Source: Vagococcus fluvialis
GTDB lineage: Bacteria; Bacillota; Bacilli; Lactobacillales; Vagococcaceae
NCBI RefSeq assembly: GCF_003337315.1
Contig: NZ_QPJV01000017.1
Span: 1 to 52,080 of the forward strand
Reading direction: 5' to 3'
DNA length: 52,080 bases
Numbering within the stretch: position 1 is the stretch's first letter; every line of letters begins with the position of its first letter. The position numbers and the translations under genes are program-made. Shown in pieces: positions 44,598-52,080 of this stretch. The notes beneath the pieces are model-generated. The model searched no databases, was not told the origin of the DNA, and was given only the letters and a program-made list of their open reading frames with translations.

Positions 44598-45449
44598 TTA
44601 TCTTTTTAAATAAAAGGTCTCAATAAATGATATCATGACTTCTTCATCATTTGGATAATCAAATCCTAATTCTAAGCTGACTTTTCTTGAATATGTTTGA
44701 AATAGACTTAAGGTATGCCAAAATGACTGTTCCATTTTCTCTTTTGTACTTAAATCAAAAGTTAATAAGAAATCTTGCCAATTTTCTTCTGATAAATAAT
44801 TTTGAATAAACTTATAGTTCTTACCTAAACTTCTGTCATAACCCTGTTCATATCCAATGTGCCAAGACATCATTCTAAGAAGTTCTTGTCTAATATTATT
44901 ATGCAGATGATCCATAGCAAATAATAATTCACCTCTAGCTAAACCTTTTGCAACATAAGCAGATACGTGCCAAAATTCATTTAAACAATCATTAAATTCT
45001 GCCTGATTAGGTTTTTTAAGCCAATAGTTTTTATCACTAGCTGGAGCAAGGTTTGAAAGTAACCTATCTTTATCAACCAAAACTTCAACTAAACCGTCAG
45101 ATTCTTCTAAATACCAAGGTAAATCCTTTACTAAAACTAAACTTAAATCAATTTTTATGCCATCTTCCAAATACATTAAATAAGAATACATCTTAGGAAA
45201 TTCAGGTGGAAATAGCGTCATATCTTCTGGTTTTTGCATAAAAACAACTTTGCCAAAAATAGCTAACCACGAGTCACTAACTAAAAAAGAATCTCTTTCA
45301 GTTACAAAAAATGTCACGTCATAGTCTTGATACTTGTCCTTTGGTATATTGACATTGGTTAGCGAACCTTCTAAAACAGATAATCTAATCCGGTTATCTT
45401 CTTTAGTTTGTTTTTTAAATAACTCTAACATCTCAGTTTTTGTTCTCAT
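44598..45449 (-). CDS. ANT(6)-like nucleotidyltransferase
   Basis: 283 residues, the size of chromosomal AadK-type aminoglycoside 6-adenylyltransferases. The nucleotidyl-transfer motif is present as EGSLTN followed by KDKYQDYDVTFFV, with the two Asp of DYD, and the third Asp is in IKIDLSLV. The usual GSR is GSL here. The family adenylylates streptomycin, but resistance cannot be assumed from sequence. An ATG eight codons earlier overlaps the previous gene; the start at 45449 has AGGTGA upstream and fits family length. It is in one unit with the PD-(D/E)XK gene. Confidence 0.82.
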   Translation of the reverse strand: MRTKTEMLELFKKQTKEDNRIRLSVLEGSLTNVNIPKDKYQDYDVTFFVTERDSFLVSDSWLAIFGKVVFMQKPEDMTLFPPEFPKMYSYLMYLEDGIKIDLSLVLVKDLPWYLEESDGLVEVLVDKDRLLSNLAPASDKNYWLKKPNQAEFNDCLNEFWHVSAYVAKGLARGELLFAMDHLHNNIRQELLRMMSWHIGYEQGYDRSLGKNYKFIQNYLSEENWQDFLLTFDLSTKEKMEQSFWHTLSLFQTYSRKVSLELGFDYPNDEEVMISFIETFYLKR

Positions 45450-45465
45450 TATTTCACCTAAATTC

Positions 45466-45987
45466 TTAATCAAGTTTAATCTGATTAAAGAAAAAACTGA
45501 TTTGATTAATTAACTCATCCCATTGATCATCTTCATTCCAAATAATCTTTTTATTTTGATATGTAGCTAATTTAATTATATTCATTTCCGTGGTTTTCTC
45601 AGAAATAAATCTCCATTCAAAAAAATCAGTATGGATACAATTCTTAAATTTGTTCTGGTGGCCCTCTAATTGTAATTTATGTAAATCTAAGATACCTTCT
45701 TTGATTGGGTACTTAACTTCAACAGAAGCAATTGGTTTTGATCCATTTTTATTGATAACTAATAGATCAGGAAATCCCGTTTCAGAATTATAAAATTCAT
45801 AATCTTCACCTAACCATTTTCGTCTTGAAGAAACATTGATTGTTGTATAATTTTGACTTAAAACTGATCTTATTATAAATTCTACTGTAAAATATAATCC
45901 TACCTCAACTGAATTTCTTTTAGAAATAATATCCATCTCATTCTTGTAGTCTTCATAAGTTAATTCATATGATATTTTTTTATTCAT
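45466..45987 (-). CDS. HsdR-N-like PD-(D/E)XK nuclease-fold protein
   Basis: 173 residues. The motif GFPDLLVINKNG followed by ASVEVKYP gives the PD...ExK active site of restriction-like nucleases, and the later EGHQ and FFEWRFI segments resemble type I restriction HSDR_N domains. There is no helicase part, so this is a standalone domain. It precedes the ANT(6)-like gene by 16 bases on the same strand. Real nuclease activity is inferred only. Confidence 0.65.
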   Translation of the reverse strand: MNKKISYELTYEDYKNEMDIISKRNSVEVGLYFTVEFIIRSVLSQNYTTINVSSRRKWLGEDYEFYNSETGFPDLLVINKNGSKPIASVEVKYPIKEGILDLHKLQLEGHQNKFKNCIHTDFFEWRFISEKTTEMNIIKLATYQNKKIIWNEDDQWDELINQISFFFNQIKLD

Positions 45988-46035
45988 TGGCTTTCTACTC
46001 CTTTTTTATTTCTTTACACAAATTTATTATATAAC

Positions 46036-46209
46036 TTAAAATAAATAACTCAACGCCTCTATAAAGGCTTGCATTGGACCTGTTAAATACTTATCTTTTA
46101 AATAACTTATCACAACTTCACGAGTTGGTGGATTAATTATCTCAATTTCTTCTATTTCTAAATAGTTTAAATTACTTTTGAGTTGATGAGGTTGAATAAT
46201 GACTATGGC
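46036..46209 (-). pseudogene. LysR regulator C-terminal remnant
   Basis: 57 sense codons plus a stop on the minus strand. The translation ends REVVISYLKDKYLTGPMQAF and a few more residues, the typical end of a LysR effector domain. Upstream the frame meets a stop (TGA) and the malic enzyme terminator, so the rest of the gene is gone. Confidence 0.7.
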
Positions 46210-46235
46210 ATTTATTTTTCAGTAAAAACTTCAAA

Positions 46236-46280
46236 ATAAAACAAAGCCAACAGATATTGTTACAATCTGTTGGCTTTGTT
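46236..46280. terminator. Terminator of maeE
   Basis: Perfect 15-pair stem (ACAAAGCCAACAGAT and complement) with a nine-base loop, six bases after the maeE stop, with T-rich flanks on both strands. Confidence 0.85.
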
Positions 46281-46285
46281 TATTT

Positions 46286-47449
46286 TCATTTAACTGCTTG
46301 GGCAACACTTTCTGCCACTACTTTAGCTACACCTTCTTGGAATGGATCTGGAATAATATTTGTTGTTGATAATTCTTCATCTGATATTAAGCTAGCTATT
46401 CCTTTAGCAGCTGCAATTTGCATCTCTATTGTAATTTTTGTGGCACGGGCATCTAAAGCTCCTCTGAAAATACCAGGAAACGCTAAGACATTATTAATTT
46501 GATTTGGAAAATCACTGCGACCAGTTCCAACTACATAAGCTCCCGCTGCTAAGGCTTCATCAGGGAAAATTTCAGGAGTTGGGTTTGCCATAGCAAAAAT
46601 AACTGGTTTCTCATTCATTTCTTTAAGCCATTCTGGTTTTAAAACACCTGGTGCTGAAACGCCTACAAAAATATCAGCTCCTTTTAAAGCTTCTTTTAGA
46701 GTTCCTTCACGCATTTCACGGTTAGTTACTTTTGAAATCTCAGCATGATGAGGCGCTAAATCAGCTATTTGAGATTCAGAGATAATGCCAAAACGATCAA
46801 CTACAGTGACGTTTTTCACACCAGCAGCTAAGAATTTACGTGTAACTGAAAGTCCTGCTGAACCTCCACCATTAACGACTACATTAACTTCATCAATTGA
46901 TTTTCCAATTAGTTTTAAGGCATTATATAATGCAGCTAAAACGACAATTGCTGTTCCGTGTTGGTCATCATGGAAAACTGGAATATCTAATTCTTCAATT
47001 AATCTTTTCTCAATTTCAAAACAACGTGGCGCACTTATATCTTCCAAGTTGATTCCGCCAAAGGTTGGTGCAATATGTTTAATTGTTTGAATGATTTCTT
47101 CTGTATCTTTTGTATCTAAAACAATTGGAATCGAGTCTACATTTGCAAAACGTTTAAATAAAGCTGATTTTCCTTCCATTACAGGCATTGCAGCTTCAGC
47201 TCCAATGTCTCCTAAGCCTAAAACAGCAGTTCCATCACTAATAACAGCTACTGTATTTTTTTTGGTTGTTAATTCATAGGCTAATTCTTTGTTTTCAGCA
47301 ATAGCAGATGAAACGGCTGCAACTCCTGGCGTGTATGCAATACTAAGATCTTCCTTGTTATCAATTCTCACCTTTGATTCAACTGATAATTTACCACCAT
47401 TTACTCTTGCTTGTTCAATTGCTAATTCTTTTACATCTTTGACTGTCAT
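46286..47449 (-). CDS. maeE: Malic enzyme (oxaloacetate-decarboxylating)
   Basis: 387 residues, the short bacterial form. It converts malate to pyruvate and CO2 with NAD(P)+. Catalytic Y39 is in IAYTPGVA and K94 in PVMEGKSA. The metal ligands are E136, D137 and D161-D162 (NLEDISAP, HDDQHGTA). It follows maeP by 19 bases and forms the malate operon with it. Confidence 0.94.
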   Translation of the reverse strand: MTVKDVKELAIEQARVNGGKLSVESKVRIDNKEDLSIAYTPGVAAVSSAIAENKELAYELTTKKNTVAVISDGTAVLGLGDIGAEAAMPVMEGKSALFKRFANVDSIPIVLDTKDTEEIIQTIKHIAPTFGGINLEDISAPRCFEIEKRLIEELDIPVFHDDQHGTAIVVLAALYNALKLIGKSIDEVNVVVNGGGSAGLSVTRKFLAAGVKNVTVVDRFGIISESQIADLAPHHAEISKVTNREMREGTLKEALKGADIFVGVSAPGVLKPEWLKEMNEKPVIFAMANPTPEIFPDEALAAGAYVVGTGRSDFPNQINNVLAFPGIFRGALDARATKITIEMQIAAAKGIASLISDEELSTTNIIPDPFQEGVAKVVAESVAQAVK

Positions 47450-47468
47450 TCTGTTTTCCTCCTATTAA

Positions 47469-48764
47469 TTAAAATATTAATCTAAAAATAAATGTCATTG
47501 AAATAACTGTAATTGCGCCGCCCAATCTTGTTGCTACTTGTGCAAAAGGCATTAAATTCATTCTATCTGTTGTACTAAGAATAGCTACATCTCCAGTTCC
47601 ACCCATTCCACTTTGGCAAGCTGAAATAATAGCCGCTTCTACAGGGTACATATTCATAAATTTTGAAACAAAGAAACCTGTTGTAATAACTGTTAACACT
47701 GTACTAATAACAACTAAGAAATATTGCCATGTTAAAACACCTACCACATCTTTTAAAGGTATATAAAGCAAACCTAAACCTGCCATAAGTGGGAAAGTAA
47801 AGTTTCCAGAAATAAATTTATACAACTGTTTAGAACCTCTTTGAGTTTCAGCTGGCACAACATTAATATATTTCAAAGTTGCTGCGACAACAATCATTAA
47901 TACTGGTCCAGGGAAACCTGTTAAATGCTGTAATAAACCACCAGTGATAAATAACGTACAAGCTGTTAATACACCCGCACCCATTAATTTTACATCAATT
48001 GGAGACTTATCTTCTTCTTCCTCTAAATCAATTTCTTCACCTGGTTTTTGTTTTACTAACTGTCCTTTACCTGATAAATGAGGTTTTTTCTCGCCTAAAC
48101 GACTAATGAATGCAGAACAACCAATGGCAAAAAAGTTACCAATAATCGTCGCAGGAATTAGTTGACCAACTAATTGTTCGCTTCCCATGCCTGTAATTTG
48201 GCTATAACCAAGTGAAAGTGGTAAAATGCCTTCACCAATCCCTCCAGCTAAAACTGGTGTTACAACGAAAAATAAAGTATGTTTCCAATCCATTCCTAAA
48301 AGAACACCAACTAATGTCCCAACTCCCATTGCTAAAACCATACCAATCATCATAGGAATAATCATTTTCATTAAACCTTGAACTAATATTTTACGGTTCA
48401 TCCCTAAGATACTACCACAGACTAAACAAGCAATATAAAAATATAAAAAGTTTGCCTGTTTCATTAACATATCTGCTGATTGTAAAACGTTATCATTTAT
48501 TAAATTGAAAAAAACTAAAATAGACGGAATTAATAATGACATAATAGCTGGTCCACCAAAGTTTTTTAAGTAAGGAATATTAGCTCCTAATGTTCCTAAG
48601 AACCAGCCCATTGTTAAAATAACTGCAAAACCACCTAACATATTAACTGGCAGTTGTTCTAGATAAGCTGTTACTAAAATGACTAGTGAAAGGACTAGAT
48701 ACACAGGTAATGGTACCGAGCCTACATGAAAAGTTTGCCACCCTTTTTTCTCTTTTAAATCCAT
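47469..48764 (-). CDS. maeP: 2-hydroxycarboxylate transporter, malate type
   Basis: 431 residues of the 2HCT family (CitS, MaeN, CimH). The two family GGxG re-entrant loops are seen as GGIGEGILPLSLGY (about 174-187) and SGMGGTGDVAIL (about 388-399). About eleven membrane segments are visible. It imports malate for the malic enzyme encoded next to it. Divergent from maeK with candidate MaeR sites in between. Confidence 0.92.
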   Translation of the reverse strand: MDLKEKKGWQTFHVGSVPLPVYLVLSLVILVTAYLEQLPVNMLGGFAVILTMGWFLGTLGANIPYLKNFGGPAIMSLLIPSILVFFNLINDNVLQSADMLMKQANFLYFYIACLVCGSILGMNRKILVQGLMKMIIPMMIGMVLAMGVGTLVGVLLGMDWKHTLFFVVTPVLAGGIGEGILPLSLGYSQITGMGSEQLVGQLIPATIIGNFFAIGCSAFISRLGEKKPHLSGKGQLVKQKPGEEIDLEEEEDKSPIDVKLMGAGVLTACTLFITGGLLQHLTGFPGPVLMIVVAATLKYINVVPAETQRGSKQLYKFISGNFTFPLMAGLGLLYIPLKDVVGVLTWQYFLVVISTVLTVITTGFFVSKFMNMYPVEAAIISACQSGMGGTGDVAILSTTDRMNLMPFAQVATRLGGAITVISMTFIFRLIF

Positions 48765-48824
48765 TTATTTTCCTCCTCTTTGTTAGTGACTTCATCTTAC
48801 TGAAACCGTTTTTACAAAAACAGA

Positions 48825-48841
48825 TTATTTAATTAATTTAA
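48825..48841. promoter_or_regulatory. Candidate MaeR direct repeat
   Basis: TTATTTAA at 48825-48832 and TAATTTAA at 48834-48841 are spaced nine bases apart, matching, as I recall, the TTATT(A/T)AA repeats described for MaeR in Lactobacillus casei. They lie in the spacer between maeP and maeK. Confidence 0.55.
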
Positions 48842-48905
48842 GTAAATCCAATTAATTAAATCGACAAAGAAAATGCTATAATGATTTCGAAAAGGGGAAT
48901 TAATT

Positions 48906-50432
48906 GTGAAGAAAAAATTGAGTTTATGGGCTGTTTTATCTTTTTCTTTTATTGCTACACTCGTATTATCTGTCTCTATTTCTTATGGATTAGTTATTAA
49001 AAACGCGGCTAATCGAGTCAGAAAAAATGAAGAAAAATTACTATTAGCAACAGGGAAACAACTTGCCAGTGAGAACTTAGTCATTGAAAGTTTACAAAAA
49101 AATGAAACCAATGAATCACTACAACGTTATACCAATCAACTAACCAAAAATTACGAATTAGATTTTATTGTAGTAATGGATATGAACGCTATTAGACTAA
49201 CACATCCAGATAGCTCAAAAATTGGTAAACACTTTGAAGGTGGAGATGAATCTACTTCTTTACAAGGGAAAAATCATGTTTCAATTAGTCAAGGAACTCT
49301 TGGAAAATCTTTACGTGTTTTTGTTCCTGTATACGCAGCTGATTCTCAAATTGGTGTCATTGCTTTAGGAGTTAAATTAACGGCTCTCTCCACAATGATT
49401 CAACAATCTCAAAAAGATTATAAAATCTCTCTTATCATTGGTTTGATTTTTAGTTTAATTATTTCCTTTGTTGTTTCCCTTTATTTTAAGAGAATTCTCT
49501 TAAATCTAGAACCTAGAGAAATTGCTTCACTTTTAGAAGAAAGAAATGCTATGTTAGAAGAGATGGAAGCTGCAGTCGTGGTAATCGATTTACATGAAAA
49601 AGTTCTCTTAGCTAATCTACAAGCTCAAACTCTTTACCGTTATACAACCCAAGAAAATGACTTAACAGGACAACCTATTCAAAAATTATTAACAGATTTC
49701 AATCAAATTGATTTAGATAAAAAGATTGAGCAGCTTTACCAACAACACGGTCAAGATTATTTATTTTCATCTTCTCCCATTGTTGTTCGCGGACATAAAA
49801 CGGGATATATTATTTTTCTAAGAAATGCTACAGAATCTATTTTTGTTGCTGATCAGCTAGCAAATACAACTGCCTACGCAACGGCTCTTCAAAGTCAATC
49901 TCATGAATTTATGAATAAACTTCATGTTATTTATGGTTTAGCTAATTTAGAAGCTTATGATGAATTAACTCATTACTTAGATACCTTACTGACTCCTGAA
50001 CAAGAATTTTCTAGCTACTTGTCACTGTTAGTTAAAGACCCTATTATTGCTGGTTTTTTAATTGGTGAACGGCAAAAATTTTCTGAAGTAAAAACCAAAT
50101 TACAAATTGAGATATTCCCTGAAATTCCACTTAATAATTCAGAAGAACGCACAGAATTAATTACTATTTATCGTTATATTCACTACGCTTTTTTACAAAG
50201 AAAACTACCTGAAACCCTAAATTTAAGTATTGAATTAATTAATGGTATGTTAATCACCACTTATACGTTTAATAATGAAGATATTCTTCAAAATGAATGG
50301 TTTAAAATAAAAGAAAGCTTACACTCTTTTTATTTTAAACAGCTATTAAATGATAGTCAGAGTCAGCTAACTTTCAAATCAAATTCACTTGTTTTACACT
50401 CAACTTATCTCAAGGAGGACGCTCTTAAATGA
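48906..50432 (+). CDS. maeK: Malate sensor kinase, CitA/DcuS type (degenerate ATPase)
   Basis: 508 residues: membrane helix (9-30), extracellular PAS-like sensor (about 35-170, with RLTHPDSSKIG and GGDE as in citrate/malate sensors), second helix (about 174-194), cytoplasmic PAS (about 205-315) and dimerisation helix with H333 in SHEFMNKLH. The C-terminal ATPase domain keeps only an outline: no N-box Asn (IYRYIHYAFL where LGNLIDNA is expected), no DxGxG box (TFNNEDIL) and no glycine lid. GTG start with AGGGG upstream. It overlaps maeR by four bases. Confidence 0.85.
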   Translation: MKKKLSLWAVLSFSFIATLVLSVSISYGLVIKNAANRVRKNEEKLLLATGKQLASENLVIESLQKNETNESLQRYTNQLTKNYELDFIVVMDMNAIRLTHPDSSKIGKHFEGGDESTSLQGKNHVSISQGTLGKSLRVFVPVYAADSQIGVIALGVKLTALSTMIQQSQKDYKISLIIGLIFSLIISFVVSLYFKRILLNLEPREIASLLEERNAMLEEMEAAVVVIDLHEKVLLANLQAQTLYRYTTQENDLTGQPIQKLLTDFNQIDLDKKIEQLYQQHGQDYLFSSSPIVVRGHKTGYIIFLRNATESIFVADQLANTTAYATALQSQSHEFMNKLHVIYGLANLEAYDELTHYLDTLLTPEQEFSSYLSLLVKDPIIAGFLIGERQKFSEVKTKLQIEIFPEIPLNNSEERTELITIYRYIHYAFLQRKLPETLNLSIELINGMLITTYTFNNEDILQNEWFKIKESLHSFYFKQLLNDSQSQLTFKSNSLVLHSTYLKEDALK

Positions 50433-51124
50433 CACATATTTTAATTATCGAAGATGATCCAATGGTTCAATTTATTCACCAATCTTATCTTGAAAAAATT
50501 AGTTCTGACTACGTGATTGATGTCTGCACCTCGATTGAAGAAAGTCTATTAATTCTCAATGAAAAATCAGTAGATTTAATTCTTTTAGATATTCATCTTG
50601 AAGATGGTAATGGACTAAACCTATTAAGTGAATTAAGAACAAAAAAACGAGATATTGATGTTATTTTAATAACGGCCTCTAAAGAAGCCATTCTGGTCAA
50701 GGAGAGCTTACATTTAGGGGTTTTAGATTATTTAATCAAACCATTTACCTTTGAAAGATTTGCAAAAAGTATTGCACTTTATCAAAAAAAGATTGATCAA
50801 TTAAATAGTTCTGAGTTAGATCAGTCTTTAATTGACTCCCTAATCCAGCCCTATTCAGCTGATACTTTATCGAAAGAAGAAGAAATGGAGAAAGGGCTAA
50901 CCCAAGAAACACTAACTCTAGTTATTAAAACCATTCAAAAATTAGAGCAGCCTTTTACTATCCAAGCTTTGACTCAAGCCACAAATCTTTCACATGTCTC
51001 TATTAGAAAATACGTTTCTCATCTTGAAAAAAAGCAACAATTAACTAGCAAAAATATTTACCTAAAAGTCGGAAGACCTTATAAAACTTATATTTGGAAT
51101 GAAAAAAATAACCAAAGAAACTAA
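50429..51124 (+). CDS. maeR: Malate response regulator, CitB/DcuR type
   Basis: 231 residues. The receiver domain has the acidic pair in IEDDP, the phospho-acceptor D54 in LLDIHLEDG and the Lys in YLIKPF. The C-terminal helix-turn-helix (about 165-225) includes ATNLSHVSIRKYVSHLE. It should activate maePE in response to malate. Its ATG overlaps the maeK stop (ATGA), and an AAGGAGG site lies within the end of maeK. It ends in a strong terminator. Confidence 0.92.
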   Translation: MTHILIIEDDPMVQFIHQSYLEKISSDYVIDVCTSIEESLLILNEKSVDLILLDIHLEDGNGLNLLSELRTKKRDIDVILITASKEAILVKESLHLGVLDYLIKPFTFERFAKSIALYQKKIDQLNSSELDQSLIDSLIQPYSADTLSKEEEMEKGLTQETLTLVIKTIQKLEQPFTIQALTQATNLSHVSIRKYVSHLEKKQQLTSKNIYLKVGRPYKTYIWNEKNNQRN

Positions 51125-51156
51125 TAGAAAAGTTTCTTTGGTTATTCATTTTTTGT
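51107..51156 (+). terminator. Terminator of maeKR
   Basis: Perfect 15-base-pair stem (AATAACCAAAGAAAC and complement, 51107-51121 and 51132-51146) followed by a T run. The maeR stop lies between the arms, in the loop. Confidence 0.9.
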
Positions 51157-51819
51157 TTAATAATAAGATAGTTTTGTTTGCTTAATAACATCTATAATAT
51201 GTGATGAAATAACTTCATAACCGTAATTAGAAGGGTGAAATTTATAGATTTCTCCCTCTCCATCAACAAACATTGTTTCTACATTTAACTCATTAAAACC
51301 TGATAAATAATATAAATCTACGTAGGGCAAACTATATAATTTAGCTATTTTAACGATTGAATCACGGTAAATTTTGGGCATTAAGCCATTAGCATCTGTA
51401 AAGCATTTGAAGGGGACAATTATAACAATTTTTGTCTGAGCATTTGTTGTTATAATATGTTCAATCATCTTTTGGTAACTACCACAAAATGTGTCGCAAT
51501 CAAAATCTGAGCCAATTTCTTGGACAACACCAAATTTATCAAAATCATAATCTCTAAAATTATTAATTCCTGAAAAAAGAGTAACACCATGAATTTCTTT
51601 AAAATCATTTTGCAAAACTCTGCGACAAATTTGTTGTGTAATTTCACCGCTAATCCCTTGATTTTCAACTTCCATTCCTAAATATTCTTTCATGTAAGAT
51701 TGATAACCTTTACATAATATCCCAGCTTCGTTACTATCGTCACCATAAATTTGGCCATCATAAAAAGTAACAGAATCCCCGTAAGCTATCCATTTTTCAC
51801 CAGTAAATAATTTATCCAT
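51157..51819 (-). CDS. SGNH/GDSL-like hydrolase
   Basis: 220 residues. The nucleophile block is AYGDSVTFY (S15), with the Gly block near VENQGISGE, the Asn block in SGINNF and the catalytic His in KFHPSNYGYE near the C-terminus. GDSV replaces the commoner GDSL. The family contains esterases, including carbohydrate deacetylases. No signal peptide is seen, so it acts in the cytoplasm. A GTG four codons upstream is possible but too close to the AGGA site; the ATG at 51819 is preferred. Confidence 0.8.
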   Translation of the reverse strand: MDKLFTGEKWIAYGDSVTFYDGQIYGDDSNEAGILCKGYQSYMKEYLGMEVENQGISGEITQQICRRVLQNDFKEIHGVTLFSGINNFRDYDFDKFGVVQEIGSDFDCDTFCGSYQKMIEHIITTNAQTKIVIIVPFKCFTDANGLMPKIYRDSIVKIAKLYSLPYVDLYYLSGFNELNVETMFVDGEGEIYKFHPSNYGYEVISSHIIDVIKQTKLSYY

Positions 51820-51890
51820 TATGTTAGTCACTTCCTAAATAATTTTTGCTTAAATTTATCTTATCTATATATTACTATCCTTCATTGCTG

Positions 51891-52080
51891 GATAGCGTAA
51901 AATATTTTGTGTAAATAGAAATTTTAGGTAGATAAAAAGAAAGTCCATTCTGTAAAATTAAAGTTACCACAACCGAAATTTTATGGGAGGACTTTCTCAT
52001 GACTAATTTTACTACAGAAATTATGGAAACACTAATCAATAAGGGTGATTTGGATGACTTATTCCGTCGTCATCTAGAAT
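51891..52080 (+). mobile_element. IS256-family insertion sequence, left end
   Basis: The terminal sequence GATAGCGTAAAATATTTTGT and the following GTAAATAG resemble IS256-type terminal repeats (compare GATAAAG...TGTGTAAA). A transposase gene starts 108 bases inside. The element runs off the right edge, so its far end and target duplication cannot be checked. Confidence 0.7.
51999..52080 (+). CDS. IS256-family transposase (N-terminal fragment, cut by window)
   Basis: 27 codons are visible, beginning MTNFTTEIMETLINKGDL and continuing DDLFRRHLE. This matches the N-terminus of enterococcal and streptococcal IS256-type transposases. The ATG has GGGAGG upstream. The catalytic DDE region lies outside the window, so integrity is unknown. 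Confidence 0.75.
   Translation, partial: MTNFTTEIMETLINKGDLDDLFRRHLE

Noticed and set aside
42615-46209. Prophage or integrative element covering the accessory patch
   Set aside because: No integrase, phage structural gene, tRNA or attachment repeat was seen; only gene remnants support past rearrangement.
48801-48818. cre-like sequence TGAAACCGTTTTTACA upstream of maeP
   Set aside because: One base too many between the two halves compared with the cre consensus; kept only as a weak possibility.

Overview
The window is AT-rich, densely packed DNA from a low-GC Gram-positive bacterium. Several features point to the Enterococcaceae, with a Vagococcus-like genome my best guess and Enterococcus the alternative: a ptb-buk-bkdDABC operon ordered as I recall it from Enterococcus faecalis, a divergent maePE/maeKR malate locus, an LPXTG wall-anchored protein, a CcpA-type cre box and an IS256-family element. 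No rRNA, tRNA, CRISPR array or prophage was seen.

Layout, left to right. 1-365 is a gene-free AT-rich end. 366-8146 holds an iron-type alcohol dehydrogenase, a DUF2877 (AllH-like) protein, RecQ helicase, a TRIC-type channel, and a purine pair (NCS2 permease plus guanine deaminase). 8268-13787 holds two paralogous copies of a ketopantoate-reductase-like dehydrogenase and of a standalone PTS-IIC-like transporter, with a LysR regulator between them. 13943-20591 is the ptb-buk-bkdDABC operon for degrading branched-chain 2-oxo acids to acids plus ATP, with a perfect cre box upstream. 21088-24343 carries glutathione peroxidase, two small conserved proteins, and an Fsr-like MFS exporter with an XRE-cupin regulator. 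24473-26710 encodes a cell-wall-anchored beta-helix-like surface protein.

26954-41505 is the most intriguing region: a 15-gene co-directional catabolic cluster with a divergent AraC regulator (41757-42572). It has ABC importer parts without an ATPase, a standalone fructose-type EIIC, four Gfo/Idh/MocA oxidoreductases, an MDR dehydrogenase lacking the usual zinc motifs, an SDR-like protein with Cys in the catalytic Lys position, a DapA-family aldolase, an M20 deacylase, a GNAT, a DUF624 protein and an unknown protein. No sugar kinase or glycosidase is present, so the substrate cannot be named. An oxidised or acylated sugar-like compound is the best inference.

42615-46285 is an accessory patch: a secreted coiled-coil protein with a small membrane partner, an ANT(6)-like adenylyltransferase coupled to an HsdR-N-like PD-(D/E)XK protein, and decayed tails of a GNAT and a LysR gene. 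46286-51124 is the malate locus (malic enzyme, 2HCT transporter, CitA/CitB-type two-component system); its kinase has lost the recognisable ATP-binding motifs. An SGNH hydrolase and the left end of an IS256-family element close the window.

Together the genes describe a fermentative organism that gains energy from amino-acid-derived 2-oxo acids, malate, purines and an unidentified carbohydrate-like compound.
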